Shown: piece after piece, positions 1 to 7,894 of the stretch
Position numbering within the stretch: the stretch's first letter is position 1
Layout: each line of letters opens with the position of its first letter
Source: Peptococcaceae bacterium
GTDB lineage: Bacteria > Bacillota > Peptococcia > Peptococcales > Peptococcaceae
Length of the DNA: 64,000 bases
NCBI GenBank assembly: GCA_019420345.1
Contig: JAHZHI010000055.1
Location: forward strand, 23,969-87,968
Direction: 5' to 3'
Notes under the pieces: generated by a model
The model's input: the letters and a program-made list of their open reading frames with translations, nothing else
The model's database searches: none
What the model was told of the DNA's origin: nothing
Made by a program: the position numbers and the translations under genes

Positions 1-96
1 CTGTCAACAAAAACTGCCGCCGATAAAAAGCGTTTTTCTAAAAAAGGACCCAACGGTTACACCGCCAAGTCCATTTTCAAGCACTACTGTTTTTAA
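1..96 (+). CDS. 3' end of an unidentified gene entering from the left edge
   Basis: Frame 1 is open from the first base to a TAA at 94-96, giving 31 lysine-rich residues ending KSIFKHYCF. The stop overlaps the stop of the convergent minus-strand gene at 93 by two bases, a tidy arrangement that favours a real gene end. Too little is present to name a family. A chance open frame of this length is also possible. Confidence 0.4.
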   Translation: MSTKTAADKKRFSKKGPNGYTAKSIFKHYCF

Positions 97-479
97 TAGC
101 TGATGTCAAAGCCGCCTTCGTGATCAACTGCTTTTACACTCACAGTCACACATTCTGGCACATCTACGGTGGCATGCCCGTCGGTCGTAAAGTTCTTGCT
201 GTAAAGTGTATCGCCTTCTAAAGAATGTACTTGCACCGTCAAAGCGCCGTCCTCGGTGTCTACACCAATGTGCAGCGCATCCCCATCGCCACGCAGCTCA
301 TTGTCACAAGAACCTTGAAAACATGTGTAATCTGCATGCCAGGAATCGGCGACCTTCTTTTCCATGTCGCTGAAATTCATGCTGGCACCAAACGATGCCA
401 CCACACCCATGACGCTCCACATAGCATACAGGATCACCACCACTGTAAGCACAATCAGAATGATCCTTTTACGATTCAT
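93..479 (-). CDS. small membrane-anchored hypothetical protein (128 aa)
   Basis: I do not recognise the family. The start at 479 is chosen over one 48 bases upstream because GGGGAGG lies about 8 bases before it. The protein opens with MNRKR and one hydrophobic segment (about residues 5-28), which should act as an uncleaved signal anchor. The rest is a hydrophilic, probably extracytoplasmic domain of about 100 residues with two cysteines close together (CFQGSC) and a third near the end (PECVTV). The tail looks beta-rich. It stands alone between a convergent neighbour and a terminator, with no operon partner. Confidence 0.6.
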   Translation of the reverse strand: MNRKRIILIVLTVVVILYAMWSVMGVVASFGASMNFSDMEKKVADSWHADYTCFQGSCDNELRGDGDALHIGVDTEDGALTVQVHSLEGDTLYSKNFTTDGHATVDVPECVTVSVKAVDHEGGFDISY

Positions 480-583
480 ATCATTTTCCTCCCCGATCCG
501 AAGCGTTTTGTCATCCCCTGACGACAAAACATCTCCTCATTATGAATATTGTAACAAATTTTTTCACATTTATACAATAAAAA

Positions 584-603
584 CAGGGGCAACCTTTCCC
601 CTG
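584..603 (-). terminator. intrinsic terminator after the GNAT gene
   Basis: CAGGGG and CCCCTG arms enclose a short loop. Read on the minus strand, the hairpin is followed by a T-rich run, so it would end the acetyltransferase transcript. Confidence 0.65.
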
Positions 604-658
604 ATTTTTTAATAGTTTGCATTATCACATGCGCCGTCTTTCATCATTTTTTTACTGT

Positions 659-1294
659 TCAATGCATCACATCTTGAACAGCATCAAACGTTTTGCTGTA
701 AAGGAAGCAATCCAGAGGAATGCATCCTTTGGGCATTTCCAAAACGATCGACGCTTCCTCAGCACGCACAAAACCGCGGTGGTCATAGAACTGATAGGTG
801 CAGGCATTGTCGGTTTGCAGGAAAAAGGTTTTCTTAGGTTCTGCCGCCGCCAGCGCCGATAATAAGGCCGACCCAACACCCTGCCCCTGAAAAGCAGGAT
901 CGACCGCTAGAAAGAGAATCTCTCCGTCGGGGCGCACCCTTTGACGATAACGCCGATCAAGTTCGGCCGCCGTCCGCTCATACAGATCCGGCCCACCTTT
1001 GAAAAATAACGCCATGACCGCCTCCGCCAGCGCCACATAGCTCCGCGCCAGCCAAGAACGTTTTTGCATCGTTTCGCCATACACTTCTGCCAGAAGCACC
1101 CCAGCGAAACACCCTTCTTCATATGCTGCCAACACCTGCGTCGCACGGCAGCGCTCCTTCAGCCAGAAATACCAGCCAAACGCCGCCAAGGCCCAGGCGT
1201 GCTCTAAATACCAGTCAAAATGCATGCCTTTGATCGCAAAGCGGACCGCCTTGGCCGCATCGCGTCGACGCAGCGAACGAATTTCCACCATCAT
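659..1294 (-). CDS. GNAT-family N-acetyltransferase (211 aa)
   Basis: Predicted to transfer an acetyl group from acetyl-CoA to an unknown amine. The GNAT core is visible in the second half: LFLAVDPAFQGQGVGSALL, where QGQGVG is the acetyl-CoA pyrophosphate-binding motif A, followed by the typical motif B ending FYDHRGF (about residues 165-172). The N-terminal half carries the acceptor side, which differs among family members, so the substrate cannot be named. The start sits just behind GGGAGGGAG; a second ATG one codon later is equally possible. The gene is monocistronic, with terminators on both sides. Confidence 0.8.
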   Translation of the reverse strand: MMVEIRSLRRRDAAKAVRFAIKGMHFDWYLEHAWALAAFGWYFWLKERCRATQVLAAYEEGCFAGVLLAEVYGETMQKRSWLARSYVALAEAVMALFFKGGPDLYERTAAELDRRYRQRVRPDGEILFLAVDPAFQGQGVGSALLSALAAAEPKKTFFLQTDNACTYQFYDHRGFVRAEEASIVLEMPKGCIPLDCFLYSKTFDAVQDVMH

Positions 1295-1334
1295 ACTCCC
1301 TCCCTGACTGCCATTGTACCACAGCGCACAAAAA

Positions 1335-1362
1335 AACGGCAGCTCGCAAGTAAGCTGCCGTT
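1335..1362 (-). terminator. intrinsic terminator of the GntR/ABC operon
   Basis: Ten-base arms AACGGCAGCT/AGCTGCCGTT with an 8-base loop, followed on the minus strand by a run of T. It lies just past the permease stop at 1373. Confidence 0.8.
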
Positions 1363-1372
1363 TTGACTGTCA

Positions 1373-1987
1373 TCATAAAACATCCCGTGCTGCGATCCGC
1401 GTGCGTGCGATCAGCCAGGACAACACAAAAAATGCCAGGCTAAACACCAAAAGCACGGTTGTTGTGAGCTGACGATCGTCTGTCACGCGCGCCACTGCAA
1501 TGAAAATGCCGGTCATCAGCGGATAGGAGAGCATCATGCTGAGCATTGCTTTTTCATCGCTGAAAAGATAATAGCTCGGTATCATCACGCCACCGCTGAA
1601 AAACGCCATGGTCACCGCAAGGCTGAGATACAGCCGCACCATCTCTGTGGCCACTGCCGTGTCCGGTCTGATCGTCACAATGATCCAACTGATGACAATA
1701 CCGACCACAAAGCCCAGTACACTGAACAATACATAGAGCAAATATTTGCTGTCAACGACCGCCTTTTTTGAGATCGGCAAGGTGGCCGACAGTTTGCGCC
1801 AGCCGCTGTGCTTGTCGGTGCTGATGGTGGTGGCACTCATGATGCCAAACATCACTGCGCCAATGAGCACCACAACCCATGGCGTCACAATCACCGACAT
1901 ACCAGCACCAATGATGGCGTAGGTAATGAGAATCAATGCCAGGCCAGCACGCACCAGGTAAAAATCTTTCAATAACAAACCCTTCAT
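1373..1987 (-). CDS. ABC transporter permease, ABC-2 type (204 aa)
   Basis: Integral membrane subunit with about six hydrophobic segments across 204 residues, the size of compact ABC-2 permeases in GntR-linked exporters (YtrC/ABC2_membrane_2-like). It begins MKGLLLKDFYLVR, a typical cytoplasmic lead-in for this group. The start follows the ATPase stop by one base, so the two subunits are translationally linked. It probably pairs with that ATPase as an exporter induced by cell-wall or other stress; the substrate cannot be read from the sequence. Confidence 0.75.
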   Translation of the reverse strand: MKGLLLKDFYLVRAGLALILITYAIIGAGMSVIVTPWVVVLIGAVMFGIMSATTISTDKHSGWRKLSATLPISKKAVVDSKYLLYVLFSVLGFVVGIVISWIIVTIRPDTAVATEMVRLYLSLAVTMAFFSGGVMIPSYYLFSDEKAMLSMMLSYPLMTGIFIAVARVTDDRQLTTTVLLVFSLAFFVLSWLIARTRIAARDVL

Positions 1988-1988
1988 T

Positions 1989-2837
1989 TTACTTCTCCCC
2001 CTTTACGTACAGGAGCATGATTTCATCGATTGTTGCAGGAGTCACCATAGCCTTAGGATATTTCCGCATCATGGCTTCGCGATCAGCCACCAGCACCTGC
2101 CATTCGTAATCCATCTTGCGGCTGCGCAGGCAGTCGGCCGGGTCCAATGCTGCATGCTGCGCATCGCTGCACTGCAGGATGCCATACTGTTCCAGCAGTT
2201 CATCTTTCGGCTCCATAAACGCCACGCGTCCCTCGTGAAGAAAGACGATATAATCGGCAATTTTTTCCAAATCGCTGGTGATGTGCGAGCTGACGAGGAC
2301 GCTGTGGTCTTCCTCTTGCACAAAATCCAGCAGCATATCCAAAATGTCATCACGCACCACAGGATCCAGCCCGCTGGTCGCCTCATCGAGAACAAGCAGC
2401 TTTGGATGATGGCTGAGCGCCACCGCAATGGCAAATTTCATCTTCATCCCTTTTGAAAACTGCTTCAATTTTTTCTGGGGCAGGCCAAACTGCGCCAGCA
2501 GCTGTTCAAACAAGGCGTCGTCCCAATGCTGATAAATATTCGCCATGATGCGGCCGATTGCGCGCGGCGTCAACATCTCCGGAAAATTGCTGCCATCAAA
2601 GACCACGCCGATCTGTTCCTTGGTGGCATTGGCCAAAGCTTCGTCGCCCAGCACCACAATGCGCCCTTCGTCCTTGGCGATCAGGCCCATTGAAGCATTG
2701 ATGATGGTGCTCTTTCCCGCACCATTTTCACCAATGAGGCCAACGATGGTGCCTTCCGGCACTGTAAACGACACATGATCCAACTTAAATCCCGGATACG
2801 TCTTGGTCACATCTGAAATCGTCAATGCAGTCGTCAT
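1989..2837 (-). CDS. ABC transporter ATP-binding protein (282 aa)
   Basis: Nucleotide-binding subunit of the exporter formed with the permease at 1373-1987. Walker A is GENGAGKST near residue 38; the signature is the divergent FSKGMKMK, as in YtrB-like ATPases; Walker B is LLVLDEATSGLD and the switch histidine is SSH. The C-terminal 70 residues form the accessory domain common in drug or bacteriocin exporters. The ATG at 2837 is preferred over a TTG two codons upstream. It lies two bases after the GntR stop behind GAGGAGG, so all three genes form one transcript. Confidence 0.85.
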   Translation of the reverse strand: MTTALTISDVTKTYPGFKLDHVSFTVPEGTIVGLIGENGAGKSTIINASMGLIAKDEGRIVVLGDEALANATKEQIGVVFDGSNFPEMLTPRAIGRIMANIYQHWDDALFEQLLAQFGLPQKKLKQFSKGMKMKFAIAVALSHHPKLLVLDEATSGLDPVVRDDILDMLLDFVQEEDHSVLVSSHITSDLEKIADYIVFLHEGRVAFMEPKDELLEQYGILQCSDAQHAALDPADCLRSRKMDYEWQVLVADREAMMRKYPKAMVTPATIDEIMLLYVKGEK

Positions 2838-2839
2838 GG

Positions 2840-3214
2840 TCAATCCTCCTCATAGAGCAATGTCAAAAGGCCTGTCAAATGATCAAGATCGATGCCGCTT
2901 TCGCGGGCAATCTCGATGGCCGCTGTAAAATGTTCCTCGATGCGTTTCTGTTGTTCTTCCAAATAAAAATCCTGGTTCTGCGACGACACATAACACCCTT
3001 TGCCTGCTGTCGTCTCAATGAAGCCATCCTGCTGCAGCGCGTCATAGGCTTTTTGCACCGTCAGCACACTGATGTGCAGCGACTTCGCCAAAGATCGGAT
3101 GGATGGCAGCGCTTCGCCGGCCTGCAGCTCGCCGCTCATAATCTGCGCCTTGATCTGAGTCACAATCTGTTCATAGAGCGGACGGCTCGCCTTGTTGCTG
3201 ACCGATATCTGCAT
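2840..3214 (-). CDS. GntR-family transcriptional regulator, YtrA type (124 aa)
   Basis: Short GntR protein: an N-terminal winged helix-turn-helix (residues 1-75, with RPLYEQIVTQIKAQI and the recognition segment SIRSLAKSLHISVLTVQKAY) and only about 45 further residues, too few for a ligand-binding FadR or UTRA domain. This matches the YtrA subfamily, which usually represses its own operon with a downstream ABC transporter, as arranged here. A perfect inverted repeat overlaps the -10 of its promoter and is the likely operator. Confidence 0.85.
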   Translation of the reverse strand: MQISVSNKASRPLYEQIVTQIKAQIMSGELQAGEALPSIRSLAKSLHISVLTVQKAYDALQQDGFIETTAGKGCYVSSQNQDFYLEEQQKRIEEHFTAAIEIARESGIDLDHLTGLLTLLYEED

Positions 3215-3225
3215 ACGTTCACCGC

Positions 3226-3281
3226 CTTATACTGTATTGCTTTGATATACACAGTATAAGTCAGCACAATACAGATGTCAA
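3226..3281 (-). promoter_or_regulatory. promoter and operator of the GntR/ABC operon
   Basis: On the minus strand TTGACA (3276-3281) and TATACT (3253-3258) are 17 bases apart. The arms CTTATACTGT (3226-3235) and ACAGTATAAG (3251-3260) are a perfect 10-bp inverted repeat 15 bases apart, one arm covering the -10. This is the expected position for autorepression by the GntR protein. Confidence 0.75.
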
Positions 3282-3299
3282 TATCTACACACAAAAAAA

Positions 3300-3324
3300 C
3301 AGCAGATTCGCCACGAATCTGCTG
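3300..3324 (-). terminator. intrinsic terminator of the DUF1048 array operon
   Basis: Perfect 11-bp arms (CAGCAGATTCG and its complement) with a 3-base loop, followed on the minus strand by seven T. It follows the last gene of the array and insulates it from the GntR promoter only 19 bases away. Confidence 0.85.
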
Positions 3325-3331
3325 CATCTGT

Positions 3332-3973
3332 TTAATCCACGCACGCATCCAAGAGCTTGAAAGCCAAAAAGCACACCACCAACACACCTGCCACAACAGC
3401 AATGTGAACGCTACAGAGAAAGGTGGTCAGATAGATGCTGGCCAGCAAGGACGCTGCCAGCACCACAAACACCAGGACGAAAAGCCTGCCCAATTTGTCG
3501 TCGAAGGCATGGCGGGAGATGCTGTGAAAAATATAAAACGCCGCTGCCAAAATCAGAACTTGCCCGATCACATCGCCCAAGGTCAGCGGCAAATACGGCC
3601 CGTCCTGCGCGCCCACCATACCAATCACCCCATAGGCCAACCAGATCACACCGAGCACCACAAACGCCAGCAGCACATTGCGTACACTATCCAGTAGGCG
3701 TTCCTTTTGCGAGCGCGGCGGCAAGGCCGCAATCACCGCTTCGCAGAAGGCCTGCGCATCCTCACCCAGCACCTCTTCCGCCGTGCGCCCCTCGGCCTGG
3801 GCATCCAGCAGCATATGCGTGATGTCCCGCCGCACCAGCTCCTGTTCGTACTCGCTGATGTTCGCCGAGCGAATGTAGACAACGATGTTCGTCATCACCT
3901 GCTGATTGTCCTTGTTCAACTGAGCATCCAAAGCATTGTTGACGCGCAGCAGTTCTTTCGTTCGTTTGCTCAT
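3332..3973 (-). CDS. DUF1048-like membrane protein, array copy 4 (213 aa)
   Basis: Last of four paralogues in a row. Residues 1-95 are a charged helical domain with a Y-x-R-x-x-NI segment, DITHMLLDAQAEGRTAEEVLG and then FCEAVIAALP; this resembles the DUF1048 domain of small PadR-linked membrane proteins. The remaining 115 residues form about four hydrophobic segments. The start MSKRTKEL at 3973 follows GGAGAGAATGACC, nearly identical to the lead-ins of copies 2 and 3. Function is unknown; DUF1048 proteins are commonly encoded beside PadR regulators, as here. Confidence 0.65.
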   Translation of the reverse strand: MSKRTKELLRVNNALDAQLNKDNQQVMTNIVVYIRSANISEYEQELVRRDITHMLLDAQAEGRTAEEVLGEDAQAFCEAVIAALPPRSQKERLLDSVRNVLLAFVVLGVIWLAYGVIGMVGAQDGPYLPLTLGDVIGQVLILAAAFYIFHSISRHAFDDKLGRLFVLVFVVLAASLLASIYLTTFLCSVHIAVVAGVLVVCFLAFKLLDACVD

Positions 3974-3987
3974 GGTCATTCTCTCCT

Positions 3988-4647
3988 TCAAGCCTGTCTT
4001 TTGTCAATAATACGAGCAAGAAATACCCACGCCAATCCAACAAGCGCAACCACGCCAATGAGCAGAACCATATTCACAACGATCATTGGCTGTCCGAAAA
4101 AACTATCAATGATCACGTCTCCCGCAATCAGGCAACACAATAATACAACATATAAGCCAACCACTCGCCCCGGCATGTCACTGAATGCATACTGTGCATT
4201 GTTCCACGAAATATACCAAGCCAAGACAATGAAACCAAGATAAAGCCAAATTCGTCCAGCTGTGAATGGAATATCTGGCCAAGCAGCCAAATTGTTGAAC
4301 AGATCCAAAACAATCCAAACCGCCAGGAAAACAAACAACTGCGCCAAAAATTGCTGTGCCAACGCCATCCACTTCATAACTGGTGACAAACGTGGCGCCG
4401 CCGCGATCACCTCATCGCAAAAAACACGGTAATCATCGCCGATAACCTCCTGCACAGACTGCCCGCGTGCCTGGCCTTCCAACAGCATATTGACGATATC
4501 GTGGTAAATCAATGTTTTCTGATCAGCACCAACATCAGTAAAACGAAGATAGTCCTTCATCTGCTGCATAAATTGCGCATAGTCAGAATGAAGTTCTGCT
4601 TCCATCTTTTTAATCTCTTTTCTAGCGATACGTGTCCGTTTACTCAT
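3988..4647 (-). CDS. DUF1048-like membrane protein, array copy 3 (219 aa)
   Basis: Second-to-last paralogue. The helical domain carries DIVNMLLEGQARGQSVQEVIG followed by FCDEVIAAAP, aligned with its neighbours, then about four membrane segments ending in a short basic tail (ARIIDKRQA). The start at 4647 is chosen because GGAGGGAACGACC precedes MSKRTR and because this start overlaps the upstream stop by 8 bases, implying translational coupling. The membrane half is more AT-rich than copy 4 and has drifted further than the N-terminal domain. Confidence 0.65.
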   Translation of the reverse strand: MSKRTRIARKEIKKMEAELHSDYAQFMQQMKDYLRFTDVGADQKTLIYHDIVNMLLEGQARGQSVQEVIGDDYRVFCDEVIAAAPRLSPVMKWMALAQQFLAQLFVFLAVWIVLDLFNNLAAWPDIPFTAGRIWLYLGFIVLAWYISWNNAQYAFSDMPGRVVGLYVVLLCCLIAGDVIIDSFFGQPMIVVNMVLLIGVVALVGLAWVFLARIIDKRQA

Positions 4648-5380
4648 GGTCGTTCCCTCCTTCATCCACATGTTCATTCAACCAGAAAAAGGCCCCCACC
4701 AACAGCGCTTGCACCGCCACATTCACCACAAGCGGCAGCATAAATAATGGCTCTGTCAAGAAATCCGGTAACTGCACCCAACGACTGCCTATGTTTATGA
4801 CATACAATAATGCAAAAAATGCCACATAGTACAACACTTTTCGACGCAAAGAAAATTGAACATCGGCCTGCCAGCGTCTGCGTGTCACAGAGATCCGCGC
4901 GCACGCCCAGCTCAAAACCATCAGCAAAAGCACTTGCAGCACCGTAAACGGCACACTTGTCGTCACACCATAATATTCTTTGACAACCTCCCACACCCCA
5001 GGAACCGACGAGTAGATCAAATAAATCTCGATGACAGGCACTAAAAAAGCCAGTGCCCAGCCGAGAGCCAGCCCGCCAATACCATCGCGTCCCATGCGCA
5101 GCCGCCGCTCACGCAGCGTAGGCTGCGGCAAAGCACCAATGATCGCATCACAAAACGCGCGGTGGTCTGTCCCCAAGACGTCTTCAATGCTGCGTCCCTG
5201 TGCCTCTGCCTCCAACAACAATTGTGCAATATCACACTGCACACTCAGCCGATGATAAGCACCAATATTTTTCATCTTTAAATAAGCAATCATCTTGTCC
5301 AATGCAGCTGCCGCAGTCGGCGTCAGCTTTGGATATAAATTGTACAGTTCATCTTTCAGCGCACGCGTCCGTTTGCTCAT
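4640..5380 (-). CDS. DUF1048-like membrane protein, array copy 2 (246 aa)
   Basis: The longest copy. It starts MSKRTRALKDELY behind GGAGAGAACGACC. The N-terminal domain keeps the family layout (DIAQLLLEAEAQGRSIEDVLG, then FCDAIIGALP), and four to five hydrophobic segments follow. It is coupled to copy 3 through overlapping stop and start. The N-terminal domain is the conserved half in all four copies, which suggests it contacts something constant while the membrane halves diverge. Confidence 0.65.
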   Translation of the reverse strand: MSKRTRALKDELYNLYPKLTPTAAAALDKMIAYLKMKNIGAYHRLSVQCDIAQLLLEAEAQGRSIEDVLGTDHRAFCDAIIGALPQPTLRERRLRMGRDGIGGLALGWALAFLVPVIEIYLIYSSVPGVWEVVKEYYGVTTSVPFTVLQVLLLMVLSWACARISVTRRRWQADVQFSLRRKVLYYVAFFALLYVINIGSRWVQLPDFLTEPLFMLPLVVNVAVQALLVGAFFWLNEHVDEGGNDHE

Positions 5381-5396
5381 GGTCGTTCTCTCCTTC

Positions 5397-6056
5397 TCAT
5401 TGCACCCATTTCAGCATTTTTTTCACAAGCAACACGAAAACAAGCAAAACCAGCAAATAGAACATCAGCGGAATATGCAGCTGCAGTGTTGGTACCAATC
5501 CAGCAAAGGCACCACATACAGCTGCTGCAAAGGCCAAAAGAAGCACCGGTCCTAACTGGTCTCGCCATGTACCGTGCAATTCCTGGCGTGCATGATAATA
5601 TCTTGCCACATGAATGATTAAAAGCATTGCAAAGAACTCGGCAGTTGTCTGCGGCATTAGAACAACGGACCAAACATCCGCATTGTCCTCCAGCACCTCC
5701 AAAATGTGCCCAATCAGTTCAAAGGCCAGATAGAAGATCACAGCCAAAACCACATCGCACAGTTTGTTGATTAACCTGTTTCTCCAAGCCAGGCGCGGCA
5801 ATGCTGCAATCACAGACTGGCAAAAAGCTTCATAGTCTTCACCGATAATGTCTTCCGCCCCGCGTCCACATCGTTCTCCGTCCAAAAACATTTGTAAAAT
5901 GTCCCACTTCACATTAAGACGCTCTTCAATAGCGATCGGTGCAGTGTCGATATAGTCGCAAAGATCTTCAAAAAGCCTCCTGTTTTCTTTGCCGAGCGAT
6001 TTTTCTAGCGCATAAATCTCGCTGTAGCTCAGTTTGTTCCTGCCAGATGCGTTCAT
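5397..6056 (-). CDS. DUF1048-like membrane protein, array copy 1 (219 aa)
   Basis: First and most divergent copy: it begins MNASGRNKLSYSEIY rather than MSKRT. Its domain still reads KWDILQMFLDGERCGRGAEDIIG, then FCQSVIAALP, before about four membrane segments. Its first 89 bases overlap the end of the padR gene in another frame, and AAGGGGGAAC before the ATG lies inside padR. Such a long overlap ties its expression to PadR translation. Confidence 0.65.
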   Translation of the reverse strand: MNASGRNKLSYSEIYALEKSLGKENRRLFEDLCDYIDTAPIAIEERLNVKWDILQMFLDGERCGRGAEDIIGEDYEAFCQSVIAALPRLAWRNRLINKLCDVVLAVIFYLAFELIGHILEVLEDNADVWSVVLMPQTTAEFFAMLLIIHVARYYHARQELHGTWRDQLGPVLLLAFAAAVCGAFAGLVPTLQLHIPLMFYLLVLLVFVLLVKKMLKWVQ

Positions 6057-6387
6057 CTTGCGTTCCCCCTTCGTCGTTCAGCAGCGTCTGTACGGCGGCG
6101 GCCATTTCGCCAAAATCACTCACAAACTGGGACAGTTCTTCGCGGCCGGCATCGGTGAGATGGTAGTACTTGCGCTTTGGGCCGACATCAGAGGCACGGT
6201 AGACGGCTTCCAGGCGGCCGTTTTTTTCCAAACGCAGGAGCAAGGGATAGATGGTGCCTTCTGTGATTTTCCCAAATCCATAGTGTTCCAGCTGCTGCGA
6301 AATTTCGTAACCATAGGTTTCATTTTGTGCAATGATGGCGAGCACACAGCCTTCAAGCACACCTTTGAGCATTTGTGATGGTATCAT
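5968..6387 (-). CDS. PadR-family transcriptional regulator (139 aa)
   Basis: Winged-helix repressor of the PadR family. MLKGVLEGCVLAIIAQNETYGYEI is the classical N-terminal helix set, EGTIYPLLLRLEKNG the recognition region, and GPKRKYYHLTDAGREEL the wing. The last 40 residues are a charged helix for dimerisation. The start MIPSQ at 6387 follows GGAGGTGATCCC; an upstream in-frame start is less likely. The gene heads the DUF1048 array and overlaps its first member by 89 bases. The repeated CTACTTTGC in its promoter is a candidate autoregulatory site. Confidence 0.85.
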   Translation of the reverse strand: MIPSQMLKGVLEGCVLAIIAQNETYGYEISQQLEHYGFGKITEGTIYPLLLRLEKNGRLEAVYRASDVGPKRKYYHLTDAGREELSQFVSDFGEMAAAVQTLLNDEGGTQDERIWQEQTELQRDLCARKIARQRKQEAF

Positions 6388-6411
6388 GGGATCACCTCCA
6401 GCTATCTTGCA

Positions 6412-6464
6412 AAGCAAAGTAGTTCTTTAGCTATATTGTATTGCAAAGTAGCTAAGACTGTCAA
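6412..6464 (-). promoter_or_regulatory. promoter and possible operators of the PadR/DUF1048 operon
   Basis: On the minus strand TTGACA (6459-6464) and TACAAT (6435-6440) are 18 bases apart. The sequence CTACTTTGC occurs twice (6443-6451 and 6412-6420), once between -35 and -10 and once downstream, as expected for PadR binding. Confidence 0.65.
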
Positions 6465-6484
6465 TATGTAAGCACAAAAAAAGA

Positions 6485-6515
6485 AGCATTCGCTGGGAAT
6501 TCCCATACGAATGCT
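6485..6515 (-). terminator. intrinsic terminator after the TetR/MATE operon
   Basis: Arms AGCATTCG/CGAATGCT plus an inner GGGA/TCCC pairing, followed on the minus strand by a run of T. It lies between the MATE stop and the PadR promoter. Confidence 0.75.
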
Positions 6516-6526
6516 TTTTGTCTATG

Positions 6527-7894
6527 TTAGGCCAGCGAACGCTGTTTGCTGTCAGAAAGATGCCGCACCGTCCAGAGCATGGTGCAATAACAGCAAAGGC
6601 CGCCGATAAAATTGGAAATTGGCTCTGCCAGAAACACACCCATAACGCCGAGACCGCCAATCTGTGGCAAAATTATCGTCAACGGCACCACAATGATGAC
6701 CTTGCGAAACAGCGAAAAGAACGTCGCTTGTTTCGACTTACCAAGACCAACGAAGGTGCTCTGCCCCACCGACTGAAAAGCCATGAAGAAGAAGCCAAAG
6801 AAAAAGAGATGCATGGCCGGTGTGCCTTTGGCGAGCAGCTCCGGATCCGAATTGAACACATGCATGATGGGCTGCGGCAGAAGAAAGATGATGAGCCAGC
6901 ACAGCGCCATGTATACCACAGTGACAGGCGTGGTGAAGCGGATAATCTGGCGAATACGGCCCAGTTTGCGGGCACCATAGTTGTAGCCGATGACCGGCTG
7001 GGCCGCGTTGGTAAAACCATGCAGCGGCAGAGACACCACGTCACGCACCGAATTCAGCACGGTCATGATGCCAATGTAAATATCGCCGCCATAGATGCCA
7101 AGCATGTTGTTGGCTGCCACTTGGACAATGCCATTGGTGGCCTGCATGACAAAGCCTGCAACGCCCAGTTGTGTGATTTGCTTGGTGGCGGTCAGATCGA
7201 TCCGCGCCTGACGCACCCGCAGCGGTGTCAGCGAGCGACGGCTGGTGAGAAACGCCATGACCCAGATCACCGACAACAACTGCGAAATGACGGTGGCGAT
7301 GGCTGCCCCAGAAATGCCCAAATCCAGCACGAAAATAAAAATAGGATCGAGAATGATGTTGATGATTGCTCCGATGAGGATGGTGAACATCCCTGTCTTG
7401 CCATAACCTTGCGCGTTGATAAAACCATTCATGCCTGTCGCCAGCATGACCAGTGGTGTGCCAATAAGATAGATGCGCAAATAAGCCGCGCTGTACGGAT
7501 AGGTTTCATCACTGGCACCGAACAAATAAAGAATCGGGTGCATAAAGACGAAGCACAGCACCATGACCACCACCGATGTCAGCAGCAACAGCAAGAAAGC
7601 GTTTTCCATATAACGGCGCTCAGCGGCCGCATCCTGTTTGCCGCGGGCAATGGAATAAAGCGCCACGCTCCCAGTGCTGAACAGATTGGTAAACGCCATG
7701 ATGATGGTGATGATCGGAAAGGTCAGACCCAGCCCAGTGAGAGCAATGGAAGACGTTCCCGGCAAATGGCCAATATAAATGCGGTCGACGAGATTATAAG
7801 CCATCTGCACCAGCTGCGCCAAGGTCATCGGAATCGCCAGATCAATGATGTGGCGTGGAATGCTCCCAACTGAAAAATCATTTTCCACACTCAT
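6527..7894 (-). CDS. MATE-family efflux transporter (455 aa)
   Basis: Cation-coupled multidrug antiporter of the MATE family in the inner membrane, with twelve hydrophobic segments in two similar halves. Family features include IPMTLAQLVQMAYNLVDRIYIGHLPG in helix 1 and GYNYGARKLGRIRQ after helix 7. The start MSVEND at 7894 follows AAGGAGGTG; a longer frame upstream would overlap tetR deeply. The 17-base overlap with the TetR gene makes them one operon, so the pump is probably derepressed by a TetR ligand. Confidence 0.88.
   Translation of the reverse strand: MSVENDFSVGSIPRHIIDLAIPMTLAQLVQMAYNLVDRIYIGHLPGTSSIALTGLGLTFPIITIIMAFTNLFSTGSVALYSIARGKQDAAAERRYMENAFLLLLLTSVVVMVLCFVFMHPILYLFGASDETYPYSAAYLRIYLIGTPLVMLATGMNGFINAQGYGKTGMFTILIGAIINIILDPIFIFVLDLGISGAAIATVISQLLSVIWVMAFLTSRRSLTPLRVRQARIDLTATKQITQLGVAGFVMQATNGIVQVAANNMLGIYGGDIYIGIMTVLNSVRDVVSLPLHGFTNAAQPVIGYNYGARKLGRIRQIIRFTTPVTVVYMALCWLIIFLLPQPIMHVFNSDPELLAKGTPAMHLFFFGFFFMAFQSVGQSTFVGLGKSKQATFFSLFRKVIIVVPLTIILPQIGGLGVMGVFLAEPISNFIGGLCCYCTMLWTVRHLSDSKQRSLA

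Noticed and set aside
6387..6417. Upstream start for the PadR gene beginning MLCKIAGGD
   Set aside because: The downstream ATG at 6387 has a good GGAGGTG site and matches the family start; the longer form would run into the promoter region.
6518..7873. A 451-codon plus-strand open frame
   Set aside because: Antisense to the MATE gene at 6527, low-complexity His/Asp/Gln-rich, no start signal.
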